From NCBI GenBank assembly GCA_902558375.1, contig CACEDQ010000001.1, positions 1 through 64,000 on the forward strand: a stretch of DNA of 64,000 bases, given 5' to 3'. Source of the stretch: an uncultured SAR86 cluster bacterium. GTDB taxonomy: Bacteria > Pseudomonadota > Gammaproteobacteria > Magnimaribacterales > D2472. The position numbers and the translations under genes were made by a program. Positions 1-13,573 of this stretch are shown one piece after another; the first letter of the stretch is position 1; every line of letters starts with the position of its first letter. The notes below the pieces were generated by a model. That model was not told where the DNA came from and searched no databases. It was given only the letters and a program-made list of their open reading frames with translations.

Positions 1-1
1 A

Positions 2-3162
<3,161 letters not shown>

Positions 3163-3166
<4 letters not shown>

Positions 3167-4035
3167 GTATCTTAGTTAATAAAAATACAAGAGTAATTGT
3201 TCAAGGTTTTACTGGCTCACAGGCAACTCTTCATTCAGAGCAAGCTATAGAGTATGGCACTAATATTGTTGGGGGTATTACTCCAGGTAAGGGAGGTCAA
3301 ACTCATCTAGGAAAGCCGGTATTTGATACCATGGATGAAGCTGTAAAAAGTGTTCAGCCAAATGCATCATTGATATTTGTTCCAGCTCCTTTTTGTAAAG
3401 ACTCTATTTTAGAGGCTGCAGAATCAGGAATAGAATTAATTGTTTGTATTACAGAGGGCGTTCCAACTCTAGATATGCTTGATGTTAAAAAACGAGTTGA
3501 TGAATTAGGTCTCACCTTAATAGGCCCTAATTGTCCCGGTCTTATTACGCCTGGAGAGGCTAAATTAGGCATTATGCCTGCAAGCATTCATATGCAGGGA
3601 TCTATTGGCATCATTTCAAGGTCTGGTACATTGACTTATGAGGCGGTTAAACAAACAACTGATTTAGGCTTTGGTCAAAGCAGTTGTGTGGGTATTGGTG
3701 GCGATCCTATTCCAGGTTCATCTTTTATAGATATACTTGAATTATTTGAAAACGACCCTCAAACCGAAGCCATAGTGATGGTTGGAGAAATTGGAGGAAC
3801 TGCTGAGGAAGATGCTGCAGAATTTATAAAAAATAATGTTTCAAAACCAGTTATTTCTTATATTGCAGGCCAAACCGCTCCAGCTGGAAAAAGAATGGGG
3901 CATGCTGGTGCAATAATTGCTGGAGGCAAAGGTACTGCTGCAGATAAAATTTCTAAGTTAAAAGAATGTGGGGTTCATGTTGCTGATAATCTTACTGAGA
4001 TTGGTTCAACTGTAGCAAAAGTGATTAATAAGTAA
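3163..4035 (+). CDS. sucD: Succinyl-CoA ligase, alpha subunit
   Basis: This subunit binds CoA and carries the phosphohistidine intermediate of succinyl-CoA synthetase. Seen: CoA-binding Rossmann start [30 protein letters not shown]; and the active-site segment [15 protein letters not shown], with His247 as the expected phosphorylated residue. The 290 residues match the family. It is the last gene of the sucB-lpd-sucCD run. Its 3' end overlaps the convergent MATE gene by 11 bp, and no terminator hairpin is visible there, so antisense read-through between the two is possible. Confidence 0.98.
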
Positions 4036-5389
4036 CTACAATTTTTTTAAGATATTTTTTAACAATCCATCTAAGTCTTATTATTGCTAAAAGTGCAAAT
4101 ATGCTTAATCCAATTATCATTCCAAACCACATTCCAGCAGCACCCATTGGGGAATCAAAACCTGTCATAGTAAGATAATATCCAATTGGCATTGCAAATA
4201 TCCAATAAGAAATAAATAAAAGTATCATTGGAACAAAAGTATCTTTAAAACCTCTTAAACTTCCAAGAGCGCCCATTTGAATTCCATCAGGCAGTTGAAA
4301 AATCGCAGCAAAAATTAATAAATACACAGCAAGAGAAAATATAATTTCATCTGTTGTATATATGTTAACTATTAGCTCTCTAAAGCTTAAAATTAATATC
4401 ACATTCATTAATGCAGTTAAAATACATAAATAAATTGTCGATGAAGAGGCGACTTTAGCTTGTCTATAATTATTCTCGCCAATTAAATTACCAACTCTTG
4501 TTGCAGCAGCCAAACCAACTGCTAATGGGACCATAAAAAATAAACTAGCGACATTAATTGCTATAGCATGGCTAGCAACAATATCTTCACCCAATATACC
4601 TAAAATAATTTGGGCACCTGAAAACATACTTAGTTCGATAAAAATTCCAAAACCAATTGGCAATCCAAGCTTAAATACCTCTTTTGTAGTTTCAATGGAT
4701 GGAGGCGTAAATTTAGAAAATGGCTCAGTAATTTTATATTTTTTATTAATATTGATGTAAATTAAGATTGTTATCATCATAATAAATGAAACAATTGAAG
4801 TAGCTATACCACAACCAACTCCACCTAACTTAGGTGCCCCAAACCATCCATATACAAAAATTAAATCGAGAGGAATATTTAAAATCATTCCAAAGACAGC
4901 AATATAAAAAACCGGTTTTGTTAAAGTCATACCTTCGCTATAACATCTCAAGCAAGTAAATACCGTAATAAAGGCAAAACCTAGCGCCACAGCTTTAAGA
5001 TACTTTTCTGAAATATCTGTAACACTCTTATCAATAGGCAATACATCTAAAATTATTCCCATATTCATAAACAATAAAGCAATTAGGAATCCCAAAAAAA
5101 TAGATATCCATAAAACTTCTCTCAGTTTTTGACCAATTAGTTGGAATTTTTTTGCTCCATAAAGTTGTGCAACTATCGGAGTTACTGCAAAAATTACACC
5201 AGAAAAAAACATAAAAATAGTCATAGAAAATGCATTTCCTACAGCAAGACCTGCTAAGTCTGACGCACTTGCTCTCCCAGCAATAATTGTATCGGTGGTG
5301 CCCATCAGAGCATAAGATAATTGAGAACCAAATATTGGAAATCCAATATTAGAGAGGTGCTTAAATTCTTTTAAATATTTTTTAATCAA
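4025..5389 (-). CDS. MATE family multidrug/cation efflux transporter
   Basis: This is a 454-residue polytopic inner-membrane protein with about twelve hydrophobic segments. Near the N-terminus are [18 protein letters not shown] and [19 protein letters not shown], typical of the NorM/MATE family (MatE domain, two repeats). The second repeat begins near [20 protein letters not shown]. The family exports cationic drugs or metabolites in exchange for Na+ or H+; the substrate cannot be read from sequence. The gene runs against the TCA operon and diverges from the acyltransferase at 5439 across a gap of about 50 bp that must hold both promoters. The call is firm at family level only. Confidence 0.9.
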   Translation of the reverse strand: MIKKYLKEFKHLSNIGFPIFGSQLSYALMGTTDTIIAGRASASDLAGLAVGNAFSMTIFMFFSGVIFAVTPIVAQLYGAKKFQLIGQKLREVLWISIFLGFLIALLFMNMGIILDVLPIDKSVTDISEKYLKAVALGFAFITVFTCLRCYSEGMTLTKPVFYIAVFGMILNIPLDLIFVYGWFGAPKLGGVGCGIATSIVSFIMMITILIYININKKYKITEPFSKFTPPSIETTKEVFKLGLPIGFGIFIELSMFSGAQIILGILGEDIVASHAIAINVASLFFMVPLAVGLAAATRVGNLIGENNYRQAKVASSSTIYLCILTALMNVILILSFRELIVNIYTTDEIIFSLAVYLLIFAAIFQLPDGIQMGALGSLRGFKDTFVPMILLFISYWIFAMPIGYYLTMTGFDSPMGAAGMWFGMIIGLSIFALLAIIRLRWIVKKYLKKIVVTY

Positions 5390-5438
5390 TTTTTATGAAA
5401 TAATTTTCCCGCTACTTTATCATATTAAAATATCACCT

Positions 5439-6170
5439 TTGGAGATTATTATCAGAAAAGACAATAGACCATATTGGTTAAAAAAATTAGTTACTAAAAT
5501 TGTCAAAATTTATGTAAGACAATTCTTAGAACCACAATTTGATTATCTTGGAAAAGGAGGTGCATATTTCAAGCCAAGATACATAAAGGTATTCGGTGGA
5601 AATGTTTCAATTGATGATTATCCTACTTTAATTGGATCTAAAGATGCTCACATTCAATTCACCTCATGGGATATTGGTGAGCATAAGGGCGAAATAAAAA
5701 TTGGTAAGTTTTGTTTGATTACTCCTGGCGTTAGAATAATGTCCGCTAAAAGCATAGTTATTGGAGACGCTTGCATGATTGCACATGGTGCATATATTTC
5801 AGATGCTGATTGGCATGGTATATATGATAGAGCAGAACCGGTTGGCAATACTAAGCCAGTAGTTTTTGAGGATAATGTTTGGATTGGTGATAGTGCGATT
5901 ATATGCAAAGGGGTGACGATTGGTAAAAATAGTATTATTGGCGCTGGCGCAGTAGTTACAAAAGATGTACCTCCAAATTCAATATTTGCAGGAAATCCAG
6001 CTAAACTAGTTAAGACACTTGACGATGTTGAATTCAACACAAGAGCAAATTTCCTTGAAGACCCTTTAAAACTTGCAAAAGAATTTGATGCGTTGGATAA
6101 ATATACACTTGGTCCAAATAGTATATTTGGATGGCTAAAAAGTTTAGTCATGCCAGATAAAAATAACTAA
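5439..6170 (+). CDS. Left-handed beta-helix (hexapeptide) acyltransferase
   Basis: The 243 residues contain imperfect hexapeptide repeats, for example IGKFCLITPGVRIM, IVIGDACMIAHGAYIS and the C-terminal VWIGDSAIICKGVTIG followed by NSIIGAGAVVTKDVPPNSI. The last is the signature of CoA-dependent O-acetyltransferases of the LacA/NodL type. His in DADWHG is a plausible catalytic base. The end, GNPAKLVKTL, is standard. The frame opens with TTG at 5439; no better in-frame ATG lies near. The residues before the helix (to ~60) do not suggest an added catalytic domain. pdxB follows 3 bp later. The acceptor, a sugar or lipid group, is unknown. Confidence 0.85.
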   Translation: MEIIIRKDNRPYWLKKLVTKIVKIYVRQFLEPQFDYLGKGGAYFKPRYIKVFGGNVSIDDYPTLIGSKDAHIQFTSWDIGEHKGEIKIGKFCLITPGVRIMSAKSIVIGDACMIAHGAYISDADWHGIYDRAEPVGNTKPVVFEDNVWIGDSAIICKGVTIGKNSIIGAGAVVTKDVPPNSIFAGNPAKLVKTLDDVEFNTRANFLEDPLKLAKEFDALDKYTLGPNSIFGWLKSLVMPDKNN

Positions 6171-6173
6171 TGT

Positions 6174-7217
6174 ATGAAAATAGTTGTTGATAAAGGAATA
6201 AAATCCTTTGAAGAAATTGCTACCACAATAAACGGATTTGAAGAAATAGAATTCTTATATCTTGAAACAAAGGAAATAACTAATGATTCTTTGCAAGAAT
6301 CTGAGGCTGTATTTGTTAGATCAATAACTAAAGTAGACAAAACATTGCTGGAAAATACTCAAATTAAAATCGTTGGATCAGCGACAGCTGGAATGGATCA
6401 TATAGATTTAGAATATCTTAAAAAAGAGAATATAAAATGGTTTTGCACACCTGGCGCTAATTCATGGTCAGTAGTTAATTACGTTATGTCTGCTGTATGC
6501 TATCTAAATGAAGAAAAACTTTTTGATTTAAATAACAAAATTGGAATAGTTGGTTATGGAAACATTGGAAAAAAACTTAAAGTTGTTTTAGACACGTTCT
6601 CTATTCCATGCTTTGTCTATGATCCATTCCTAGATCACGATTTTTTATGCAATATAAACGAAATTAAAGATTGTGATTTAATTTCTCTTCATATTCCGCT
6701 AACTTATAACAATTCATATCCAACATTCAAACTAGTAGATAAGTTCTTCTTGGATGATATAACCGATAAAATCCTAATTAACACCTCTAGAGGAGGGGTT
6801 GTAGATGAGGATTATTTATTAGAAAGCAATCAAGTAAATTATATTTCGGATGTATGGATAAATGAGCCAACTCCCTCTAGAGAAATCATTGATTATGCTC
6901 TCTTATCTACCCCTCACATAGCCGGGCATAGTCATAATGGCAAAATCAATTCAACAATTAATTTAATTAAATATTTACAAAAGATTCTAAAAATAAATGA
7001 TGGTTTGCAATCAAAAAATAATTTAAAAATAGAAAAATTTTATGAAGTAATTAATTTATTAGAATCCTTTAGTATTAATGCCTATTATTCCGAATATCAA
7101 ATTGATATAGAGTCCTCCGAGTTTAAAAGAAATTATTTAAATGCTGATAATGACCCAAAAAAAACTTTTGAAAAGTGTAGATACAATCATTCTTTTAGAA
7201 AAGATATTGAAATTTAG
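6174..7217 (+). CDS. pdxB: Erythronate-4-phosphate dehydrogenase
   Basis: This D-2-hydroxyacid dehydrogenase family member oxidises 4-phosphoerythronate in the DXP-dependent pyridoxal phosphate pathway. Seen: start MKIVVDKGIKSFEEI; SATAGMDHIDLEYL; NAD fold GIVGYGNIGKKL; catalytic Arg in NTSRGGVVDED; Glu in WINEPTPS; His in TPHIAGHSHNGK. The GHSHNGK signature separates PdxB from SerA. Its 347 residues are ~30 fewer than the E. coli enzyme, with a reduced C-terminal dimerisation domain. It starts 3 bp after the acyltransferase stop and is probably co-transcribed with it. Confidence 0.88.
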   Translation: MKIVVDKGIKSFEEIATTINGFEEIEFLYLETKEITNDSLQESEAVFVRSITKVDKTLLENTQIKIVGSATAGMDHIDLEYLKKENIKWFCTPGANSWSVVNYVMSAVCYLNEEKLFDLNNKIGIVGYGNIGKKLKVVLDTFSIPCFVYDPFLDHDFLCNINEIKDCDLISLHIPLTYNNSYPTFKLVDKFFLDDITDKILINTSRGGVVDEDYLLESNQVNYISDVWINEPTPSREIIDYALLSTPHIAGHSHNGKINSTINLIKYLQKILKINDGLQSKNNLKIEKFYEVINLLESFSINAYYSEYQIDIESSEFKRNYLNADNDPKKTFEKCRYNHSFRKDIEI

Positions 7218-7346
7218 ATTTTTTGCTTAATTTATATAAAGAAATTGCCGTTAATTCGACACAACAGCTTTTTTTTATATTAAAATTATGTATAAAAAAC
7301 ATATATTTCAACTCAATAAATAAAAAATAAACAATAAATTAATATT

Positions 7347-7367
7347 TTTGCAAATAATGTGTGCAAA
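7347..7367. promoter_or_regulatory. Inverted repeat, candidate operator
   Basis: The arms TTTGCA and TGCAAA are separated by 9 bp and lie 15 bp upstream of the sigma-54-like promoter at 7382. The spacing fits a dimeric regulator acting on the gene at 7433, possibly that protein itself. Seen: the perfect 6-bp arms. The function is inference, and AT-rich DNA produces short palindromes often. Confidence 0.3.
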
Positions 7368-7381
7368 TTAAGCTTTTATAT

Positions 7382-7398
7382 TTGGCATTCAAATTGCA
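7382..7398 (+). promoter_or_regulatory. Sigma-54-like -24/-12 promoter
   Basis: The sequence TTGGCATTCAAATTGCA has the GG-N10-GC spacing and matches the RpoN consensus at the -24 (TTGGCA) and -12 (TTGCA) blocks. The ATG of the next gene is at 7433, which would leave a leader of roughly 20-25 nt. No sigma-70 box of comparable quality was found in the gap. Whether this genome encodes RpoN is not visible here, so the call is provisional. Confidence 0.4.
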
Positions 7399-7432
7399 TA
7401 TATAAAGTAGATATAAAATTATAGGGAAAAAA

Positions 7433-7846
7433 ATGAACATAACAAAAATGCATAAAATTGATGAAAAATCTGTTAATAACTCAAAGAAACTAATAAGAAG
7501 AGTTTTAAGCGCAACTATCGATAACCCTAATAACCCAGATTCACTAAATTTTTTTCAAGCTGATACCTATAGGTTTTATTTTTTAATGAGTTTTATGTGG
7601 GAAGCTCTTGAGGGTAATGAAATTTCCCAAGAATATGCAATATCTCTAGTTCCTAAAAAATTTGCATCAAGAATTAAAAGGTTACAAGTGTTAAAACAAG
7701 CTGTACAGTTAGGTTATATCAACGAAGAGCAATCTAATGTGGATAGAAGAAGAAGAATATATTTTCCCTCTGAAACACTTTTAGAAGATTTCGTAAAATA
7801 TGCCAATGATTCTGATAAAGCAGTAAAGATTGATAAAGCCTCATAA
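7433..7846 (+). CDS. Small protein with a winged-helix-like C-terminal half; possible MarR-type regulator
   Basis: I do not recognise this 137-residue protein by name. Residues ~62-120 look like a winged helix: a basic recognition-helix candidate (VPKKFASRIKRLQVLKQA), then GYINEEQSNVDRRRRIYF, which resembles the wing of MarR-family proteins (Asp-Arg-Arg followed by a beta strand). The N-terminal 60 residues are helical with aromatics (FQADTYRFYFLMSFMWEAL) and could dimerise. No signal peptide or membrane segment. It stands alone between pdxB and msrB behind a 215-bp AT-rich gap with a sigma-54-like promoter and an inverted repeat. A DNA-binding role is inferred from the pattern only. Confidence 0.6.
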   Translation: MNITKMHKIDEKSVNNSKKLIRRVLSATIDNPNNPDSLNFFQADTYRFYFLMSFMWEALEGNEISQEYAISLVPKKFASRIKRLQVLKQAVQLGYINEEQSNVDRRRRIYFPSETLLEDFVKYANDSDKAVKIDKAS

Positions 7847-7910
7847 TTAAATTTTATAATTTCATTTTAAAGCTCTACCTATATTGATTGTTGTTCATTA
7901 CAATTGATTA

Positions 7911-8306
7911 ATGTCGTTTAAAAAAAAATCAGATGAAGACTGGAAATCTAAACTAAGTGATGAAAGTTATTTTGTAACTAGGCAATCAGGAACAGAAAAA
8001 CCTTTCACAGGTAAGTACTGGGATTTTAAAGAAAAAGGACAATATAATTGTATTTGCTGTAATGCTCCATTATTTGAATCTGATACAAAATATGATTCTG
8101 GCTGTGGCTGGCCTAGTTTTTTTCTTCCAAAAGATAAAGAAAGAATATCTGAAACCCCTGATTTCTCTCATGGAATGTCACGCATCGAAGTCAAGTGCAA
8201 GCAGTGCGACGCTCACTTAGGACATGTATTTAATGATGGCCCAGAACCGTCTGGATTAAGGTATTGCATTAATTCTGCCTCATTGGATTTTAAAAAAGAT
8301 GACTAA
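7911..8306 (+). CDS. msrB: Peptide-methionine (R)-S-oxide reductase
   Basis: It reduces methionine-R-sulfoxide in proteins. Seen in 131 residues: zinc pairs Cys47/Cys50 (CICC) and Cys96/Cys99 (CKQC); the GCGWPSF block with Cys65, a likely resolving residue; [10 protein letters not shown]; and the catalytic Cys119 in [11 protein letters not shown]. No signal peptide, so it is cytoplasmic. It overlaps murJ by 8 bp and is the first gene of the long co-directional run to 17081. Full length, no anomalies. Confidence 0.97.
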   Translation: MSFKKKSDEDWKSKLSDESYFVTRQSGTEKPFTGKYWDFKEKGQYNCICCNAPLFESDTKYDSGCGWPSFFLPKDKERISETPDFSHGMSRIEVKCKQCDAHLGHVFNDGPEPSGLRYCINSASLDFKKDD

Positions 8307-9849
8307 TGTTAAATCAAATAAAATTTTAAAAGCATTAACTCAGGTTTCAGCATGGACTGGTTTATCTAGACTTTTTGGTTTAATAAGAGATATTGCTACA
8401 ACAAGCCTGCTTGGAGCATCAGTTTTTCATGATATTTTTGTCGTGACTTTAAAAATTCCAAATCTTTTTAGACGGTTTTTTGCCGAAGGTGCTTTCAACC
8501 AAGCATTTATTCCAATTTATAGTGACTATCAGAAAAATGAAAATGAAAATGATATATACAGCTTTCTCAATGCTTTGGCTGGATCATTTTTAAGTGTTTT
8601 ATTTTTTTTCACACTTATAGTGCTATTAATAGCTCCAATTTTTATTTTTATATTTGCTCCAGGATTTTATTTTGATGATTTTAAAAAAGACTTAGCGGTA
8701 AATATTTTAAGAATAATGTTTCCATATTTAGCATTAATTTCTTTAGTTGCTTTTTCAAGCGGCATACAAAATAGCCATGATCGTTTCTCTATACCGGCAT
8801 TTACACCTTTAATATTTAATATTTCATTAATAATAGCTGCAGTATATCTAGCACCAAAATTTAGTATTCCAGTATATGCATTAGCATGGGGGGTTCTTGC
8901 AGCTGGATTCATGCAATTAGTAATACATATAATTGCATTAAAAAAAATTAATAGACTTCCAAGGCCTAATCTTAACTGGTCTCACCCAGGTTTAAAAAAA
9001 TTTATTACGCTTGTATTTCCAGCAATTCTTGCTGGTGGAATTATTCAGATTAATTTACTTATTGATACTATTTTTGCATCTTTACTTCAAACAGGTAGCC
9101 CAACCTGGTTGTATGTGTCTGATAGATTAATTCAATTCCCAATGGGCTTATTTGCAATTGCTATTGGCACAGTTCTTTTACCAACCTTATCAAAAATTGA
9201 TGTTACTCATAATAAAAACTTGTTTATATCCGAATTACAAAAAGGTCAAAGGTTTGTTTTATTTATAGGATTGCCATCTTTTATTGGTTTGTATCTATGT
9301 TCAGTAGACTTGATAAGCACAATTTTTCTAAGAGGCGAGTTTTCATCATATGATGTCCAGCAATCATCATTGAGCTTAATGGCATTTTCAATTGGCTTAC
9401 CATTTTTCATGCTTATGAAAGTTTTAACTCCAGCATTTTTTGCAAGAAAAGATTCAAAAACACCTATGTATGTTGCATTACTCTCATTGGTGCTCAATGC
9501 CTTTTTGAATTATTTATTAGCATTTGAATTTGGCTTAGGACACATTGGTATAGCAGTAGGAAGCTCAATTGCTGCTATTGTCAGCGTAGTTATTCTTGAA
9601 GTAATTTTGGTAAAGGATGGCCTAATTAATCTTATTAATCCATTTAACAAGTTTAATTTTTCTATACTAATACCTTCTATCTTGGTGATAGTTTTTTTAA
9701 ATTACTCTGCTCAATTCTTTAATTTTTTAGACCTAAATCAGACCGAAAGAGTGTTGGCACTTCTTTTCAAAGTTACAATATCAATATTCATATACTTCAT
9801 TATTTCAAGAATTATTAGAGGATATTCTTTTAAAGAATTTTTAAATTAA
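8299..9849 (+). CDS. murJ: Lipid II flippase MurJ
   Basis: The 516-residue polytopic protein (about 14 membrane segments) flips undecaprenyl-linked peptidoglycan precursor to the periplasmic face. Seen: the conserved N-terminal block [19 protein letters not shown], then [19 protein letters not shown], the MviN signature with its essential arginines. Location next to ribF-ileS-lspA-ispH is the standard gammaproteobacterial order and supports MurJ rather than another MOP flippase. The ATG sits 8 bp inside msrB, and ribF follows after 1 bp. Confidence 0.96.
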   Translation: MTNVKSNKILKALTQVSAWTGLSRLFGLIRDIATTSLLGASVFHDIFVVTLKIPNLFRRFFAEGAFNQAFIPIYSDYQKNENENDIYSFLNALAGSFLSVLFFFTLIVLLIAPIFIFIFAPGFYFDDFKKDLAVNILRIMFPYLALISLVAFSSGIQNSHDRFSIPAFTPLIFNISLIIAAVYLAPKFSIPVYALAWGVLAAGFMQLVIHIIALKKINRLPRPNLNWSHPGLKKFITLVFPAILAGGIIQINLLIDTIFASLLQTGSPTWLYVSDRLIQFPMGLFAIAIGTVLLPTLSKIDVTHNKNLFISELQKGQRFVLFIGLPSFIGLYLCSVDLISTIFLRGEFSSYDVQQSSLSLMAFSIGLPFFMLMKVLTPAFFARKDSKTPMYVALLSLVLNAFLNYLLAFEFGLGHIGIAVGSSIAAIVSVVILEVILVKDGLINLINPFNKFNFSILIPSILVIVFLNYSAQFFNFLDLNQTERVLALLFKVTISIFIYFIISRIIRGYSFKEFLN

Positions 9850-9850
9850 A

Positions 9851-10798
9851 ATGTACTTAATAAGAGGATTACATAATTTAGATTTTTTTAAAAAATCACA
9901 TCCAAATCCAATACTCCACGGAACTATAGGAAATTTTGATGGTCTGCATAAAGGCCATCAGGCTATTTTGTCAAAAATTAAAAATAAAGCGGAAAAAACA
10001 AACGGTTCCTCAATAGTTTTTTTTACAGAACCGCATGCATCTGAGTACTTTGCTGCAAATAATAACTCGCAGAATGCAGCACCTCCAAGAATTTGTCCCT
10101 GGAGGAAAAAATTTGAACTTCTTAGAGATTTTGAAATGGATTTTGCTTTTTTTCTTAAATTTAATAATTCTTTGAGAAAAATGACTCCTGAAATTTTTAT
10201 TTCAGATGTATTAGATTCTGTTGGCCTGGCATCTTTAACAGTAGGTGATGATTTTAGATTTGGGGCTAATAGAGCAGGCGATTTTGACCTTTTAACAAAA
10301 TGGGGCTCAAAGAAAGGTATTGAAGTAATGAATACTGAAACGTTTAATTATAAGGATCAAAGAGTTAGCAGTACTAGAATAAGAAACGCTCTCCTAAATG
10401 ATGATTTTGAGCTTGCTGAGATTTTACTAGGAAGGCCTTATACCTTTTCAGGTAAAGTAGTCCATGGACAGCATCTTGGAAGAACAATTGGTGTGCCAAC
10501 AGCAAATATTTGGCTTCCAAGGCAAAAACTTCCTATTTCTGGAGTATATGCTGTTAGAACTGCTTTAGAAGGAAAGTCCTTTGATGGCATAGCTAACATG
10601 GGCATTAGGCCTACAGTGGGTGGCTCTAATCCAGTACTTGAAGTTCATTTATTTAATTTTGATCAAGAGATTTATTCAAAAAGGTTAACAGTACAATTTG
10701 TAAATAAAATACGTGAAGAAAAGAAGTTTGAGAACTTAGACATGTTAAAATCACAAATTCAAAAAGACATAACAACAGCAAAAAACTTATTAAAATAA
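9851..10798 (+). CDS. ribF: Bifunctional riboflavin kinase / FAD synthetase
   Basis: It converts riboflavin to FMN and then FAD. Seen: the N-terminal adenylyltransferase domain with GTIGNFDGLHKGHQ (nucleotide-binding HxGH-like motif) and the SSTRIRNALL block; the C-terminal flavokinase domain with GRTIGVPTANI and GGSNPVLEVHLFNFD. The 315 residues match the family. It lies 1 bp after murJ and 3 bp before ileS, the conserved arrangement. FAD made here serves Lpd encoded nearby. Confidence 0.96.
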   Translation: MYLIRGLHNLDFFKKSHPNPILHGTIGNFDGLHKGHQAILSKIKNKAEKTNGSSIVFFTEPHASEYFAANNNSQNAAPPRICPWRKKFELLRDFEMDFAFFLKFNNSLRKMTPEIFISDVLDSVGLASLTVGDDFRFGANRAGDFDLLTKWGSKKGIEVMNTETFNYKDQRVSSTRIRNALLNDDFELAEILLGRPYTFSGKVVHGQHLGRTIGVPTANIWLPRQKLPISGVYAVRTALEGKSFDGIANMGIRPTVGGSNPVLEVHLFNFDQEIYSKRLTVQFVNKIREEKKFENLDMLKSQIQKDITTAKNLLK

Positions 10799-10801
10799 AA
10801 A

Positions 10802-13573
10802 ATGACGATTAATTATAGGGATACTCTTAATCTTCCTGAAACAGAATTATCCATGAAAGCAGGTTTGCCTAGAAAAGAGCCTGAAATAATAGAATTTTGG
10901 AATGATATTGATATTTATAAAAAGTTAAGAGAACTTCATAAAAATGATGAAACTTTTATTCTGCATGATGGGCCTCCATATGCTAATGGATCTATTCATC
11001 TCGGTCATTCAGTTAATAAGATACTAAAAGATATTACAATTAAATCAAAAACATTCCTTGGAAAAAATGCTCCATATGTTCCGGGGTGGGATTGTCACGG
11101 ATTGCCAATTGAGCTGAATATTGAAAAGAAGCACGGAAAAAGAAGTGAACTTGTTCAAGATAAGAAAAGTTTTCAGGAAGCTTGTAAGGAATACGCACTC
11201 ACTCAAATCGAAAACCAAAAGAAAGATTTTATTAGGCTTGGTGTATTTGGTGAATGGGACAATCCATATAAAAGCCTAGATTCAACTTTTGAGGCTGATG
11301 CCATAAGAGCTTTGGGTAAAATATATGAAGCTGATCATCTTCAAAAGGGTGAAAAGCCAGTTCATTGGTGCCAAGACTGCGGTTCCGCCTTAGCCGAGGC
11401 TGAGGTTGAATATCAAGATAAGATTTCTAAATCTATAGATGTAGCTTTTAAAGTTGATGAAGAGAGCCTTGATAGGGTAAAAACTGTTTTTGGTTTTTCA
11501 GAAAATGAATCTATTTCTTTTATTATATGGACAACTACTCCATGGACAATACCATCAAATGTAGCTGTATGTATTAATCCAGATTTGGAATACACACTTA
11601 TCAAAATTGATAATTCTCATCATATTATCGCTGATTCGATGATTGAATCATGTTCTGACAGGTGGGGTGTTGAGGTTAAGAAGATTTCAACAGTAAAAGG
11701 CCATGAATTAGAAGATATTGATTTAATTCATCCATTCATAGATAGAAAATCTAAACTTCTTCATGCTGATCATGTTACTACCGATGCAGGTACAGGGTGT
11801 GTTCACACAGCTCCAGCACACGGTATGGATGACTTTTCGATATGTAAAAAAAATAATATAGAAATCATAAAATCATTAGACAGCAAAGGATTATTTAAAG
11901 AAGAAATTGATTTTATTGCTGGTCTGCCTCCATTAAAAGCAGATTCTCTTGTTATAGAAAAAATTGATGAAGTAGGTGCATTGATTAATTGTGATGATTA
12001 TCATCATTCATATCCTCATTGCTGGAGACATAAAACACCTTTGATTTTTACCTCCACACCTCAGTGGTTTATCTCAATGGACAAAGGGGGTTTGCTTAAG
12101 AATGCTCTTGGAAGCATTAGTGAAGTCAAATGGGAGCCTTCATGGGGTCTGCAAAGAATTGAGAGTATGCTTACTGATAGGCCAGATTGGTGTATTTCAA
12201 GACAGAGAAAGTGGGGTATTCCATTAACATTACTAATTCATAAAGATACTGGTGAAATTCATCCTGATCAGGGCGAATTATTTAAAAAGTTTGCTGATGT
12301 TATTGAAAAAAATGGAATTTCTGCATGGGATAGTCTTGATTTGAGCGATTTTATAGATAGCAGTGACTCATATGTAAAAGTTCAAGATACTTTAGATGTT
12401 TGGTTTGATTCTGGTGTTACTCACAGTACGGTTTCAGAAAAAAGATTTTCAGATGATGTTATTGCAGATCTTTATCTAGAAGGCTCAGACCAGCATAGAG
12501 GATGGTTTCAATCATCTTTGCTAACAAGTATTGCAATGAAAGGACGTCCGCCATATAAGGCAGTCCTTACTCATGGTTTTGTTGTAGATGAAAATGGAAG
12601 AAAGCAATCTAAATCTTTAGGCAATGTTGTTTCACCTCAAAAAGTTTGGGATAACTTGGGTGCAGATATATTAAGGTTGTGGGTAGCCTCAACCGATTTT
12701 AGAAGTGAGATGGTTGCTTCCGATGAAATTTTAAAGCGAGTATCAGATCAATATAGAAGAATCAGAAATACCTTTAGGTTTATTCTTGGAAACCTAAGTG
12801 ATTTTAGTGAGAGTGAAAAAGTTGAATTCAAAAATCAAGTAGAGCTTGATAAATGGATAATTACCCAAGTTCAAGATTTAGAGCATGATGTCATAAATCA
12901 CTACGAATCATATTCCTACCACAATGTTGTTCAAAGACTTCACAATTTTTGCGTGAATGAACTGGGCGGCATTTATTTAGATATAGTAAAAGATAGGCTG
13001 TACACATGTAAGCAAGATTCTCTTGCAAGAAAATCATGTCAGACGAGTTTAGATTATGTTTTAAATGTAATGGTTAGATTGGTTGCACCAATCTTATCAT
13101 TTACTTCTGAAGAAATATGGCAAACTCATGAGAGTCTAAAAAACCAAGATGAGTCTATCTTCTTGACCCAATATATACAAGACCAAAAAGATGAGGTTCA
13201 AAAAATCACCAATGATGATTGGAAAAGAATTTTTGAGATAAAAGATATAGTTAATCAATCAATTGAAAGCCTTAGAAATGAAAATAAATTAAAAGGTTCA
13301 CTTGATGCAAATGTTAGAATCAAAGCAAACGCAGAAGATAAATTAATTTTAGATAAGCTTGGAGAGGAGCTACATTTTGTTTTTATTTCTTCAAAAGCAT
13401 CTGTAGAGCAAGGAAAAGATTTAATTATAGATATAGAACATATTGAGGATGATAAATGTTCAAGATGTTGGCATAGAGATGCAAGCGTTGGTAAGAGCAA
13501 AGCCCATCCTGGGATTTGTTCAAGATGTGAAGAAAATATAGTCTCAACTGGAGAAATTAGATCTTTTGTTTAA
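10802..13573 (+). CDS. ileS: Isoleucyl-tRNA synthetase
   Basis: This class I synthetase charges tRNA-Ile and edits mischarged valine. Seen in 923 residues: the HIGH motif as PPYANGSIHLGH near 58-69; the CP1 editing domain with WTTTPWTIPSN and GTGCVHTAPAHGMDDF; the KMSKS loop as KQSKS near 600; an anticodon-binding domain; and a C-terminal zinc finger with Cys pairs CSRCWH and CSRCEEN. This is the bacterial, mupirocin-sensitive-type architecture. It overlaps lspA by 8 bp, and the order ribF-ileS-lspA is conserved. Confidence 0.98.
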   Translation: MTINYRDTLNLPETELSMKAGLPRKEPEIIEFWNDIDIYKKLRELHKNDETFILHDGPPYANGSIHLGHSVNKILKDITIKSKTFLGKNAPYVPGWDCHGLPIELNIEKKHGKRSELVQDKKSFQEACKEYALTQIENQKKDFIRLGVFGEWDNPYKSLDSTFEADAIRALGKIYEADHLQKGEKPVHWCQDCGSALAEAEVEYQDKISKSIDVAFKVDEESLDRVKTVFGFSENESISFIIWTTTPWTIPSNVAVCINPDLEYTLIKIDNSHHIIADSMIESCSDRWGVEVKKISTVKGHELEDIDLIHPFIDRKSKLLHADHVTTDAGTGCVHTAPAHGMDDFSICKKNNIEIIKSLDSKGLFKEEIDFIAGLPPLKADSLVIEKIDEVGALINCDDYHHSYPHCWRHKTPLIFTSTPQWFISMDKGGLLKNALGSISEVKWEPSWGLQRIESMLTDRPDWCISRQRKWGIPLTLLIHKDTGEIHPDQGELFKKFADVIEKNGISAWDSLDLSDFIDSSDSYVKVQDTLDVWFDSGVTHSTVSEKRFSDDVIADLYLEGSDQHRGWFQSSLLTSIAMKGRPPYKAVLTHGFVVDENGRKQSKSLGNVVSPQKVWDNLGADILRLWVASTDFRSEMVASDEILKRVSDQYRRIRNTFRFILGNLSDFSESEKVEFKNQVELDKWIITQVQDLEHDVINHYESYSYHNVVQRLHNFCVNELGGIYLDIVKDRLYTCKQDSLARKSCQTSLDYVLNVMVRLVAPILSFTSEEIWQTHESLKNQDESIFLTQYIQDQKDEVQKITNDDWKRIFEIKDIVNQSIESLRNENKLKGSLDANVRIKANAEDKLILDKLGEELHFVFISSKASVEQGKDLIIDIEHIEDDKCSRCWHRDASVGKSKAHPGICSRCEENIVSTGEIRSFV

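Noticed and set aside
4025..4035. Bidirectional terminator between sucD and the MATE gene
   Set aside because: The genes overlap by 11 bp and no stem of useful strength is visible.
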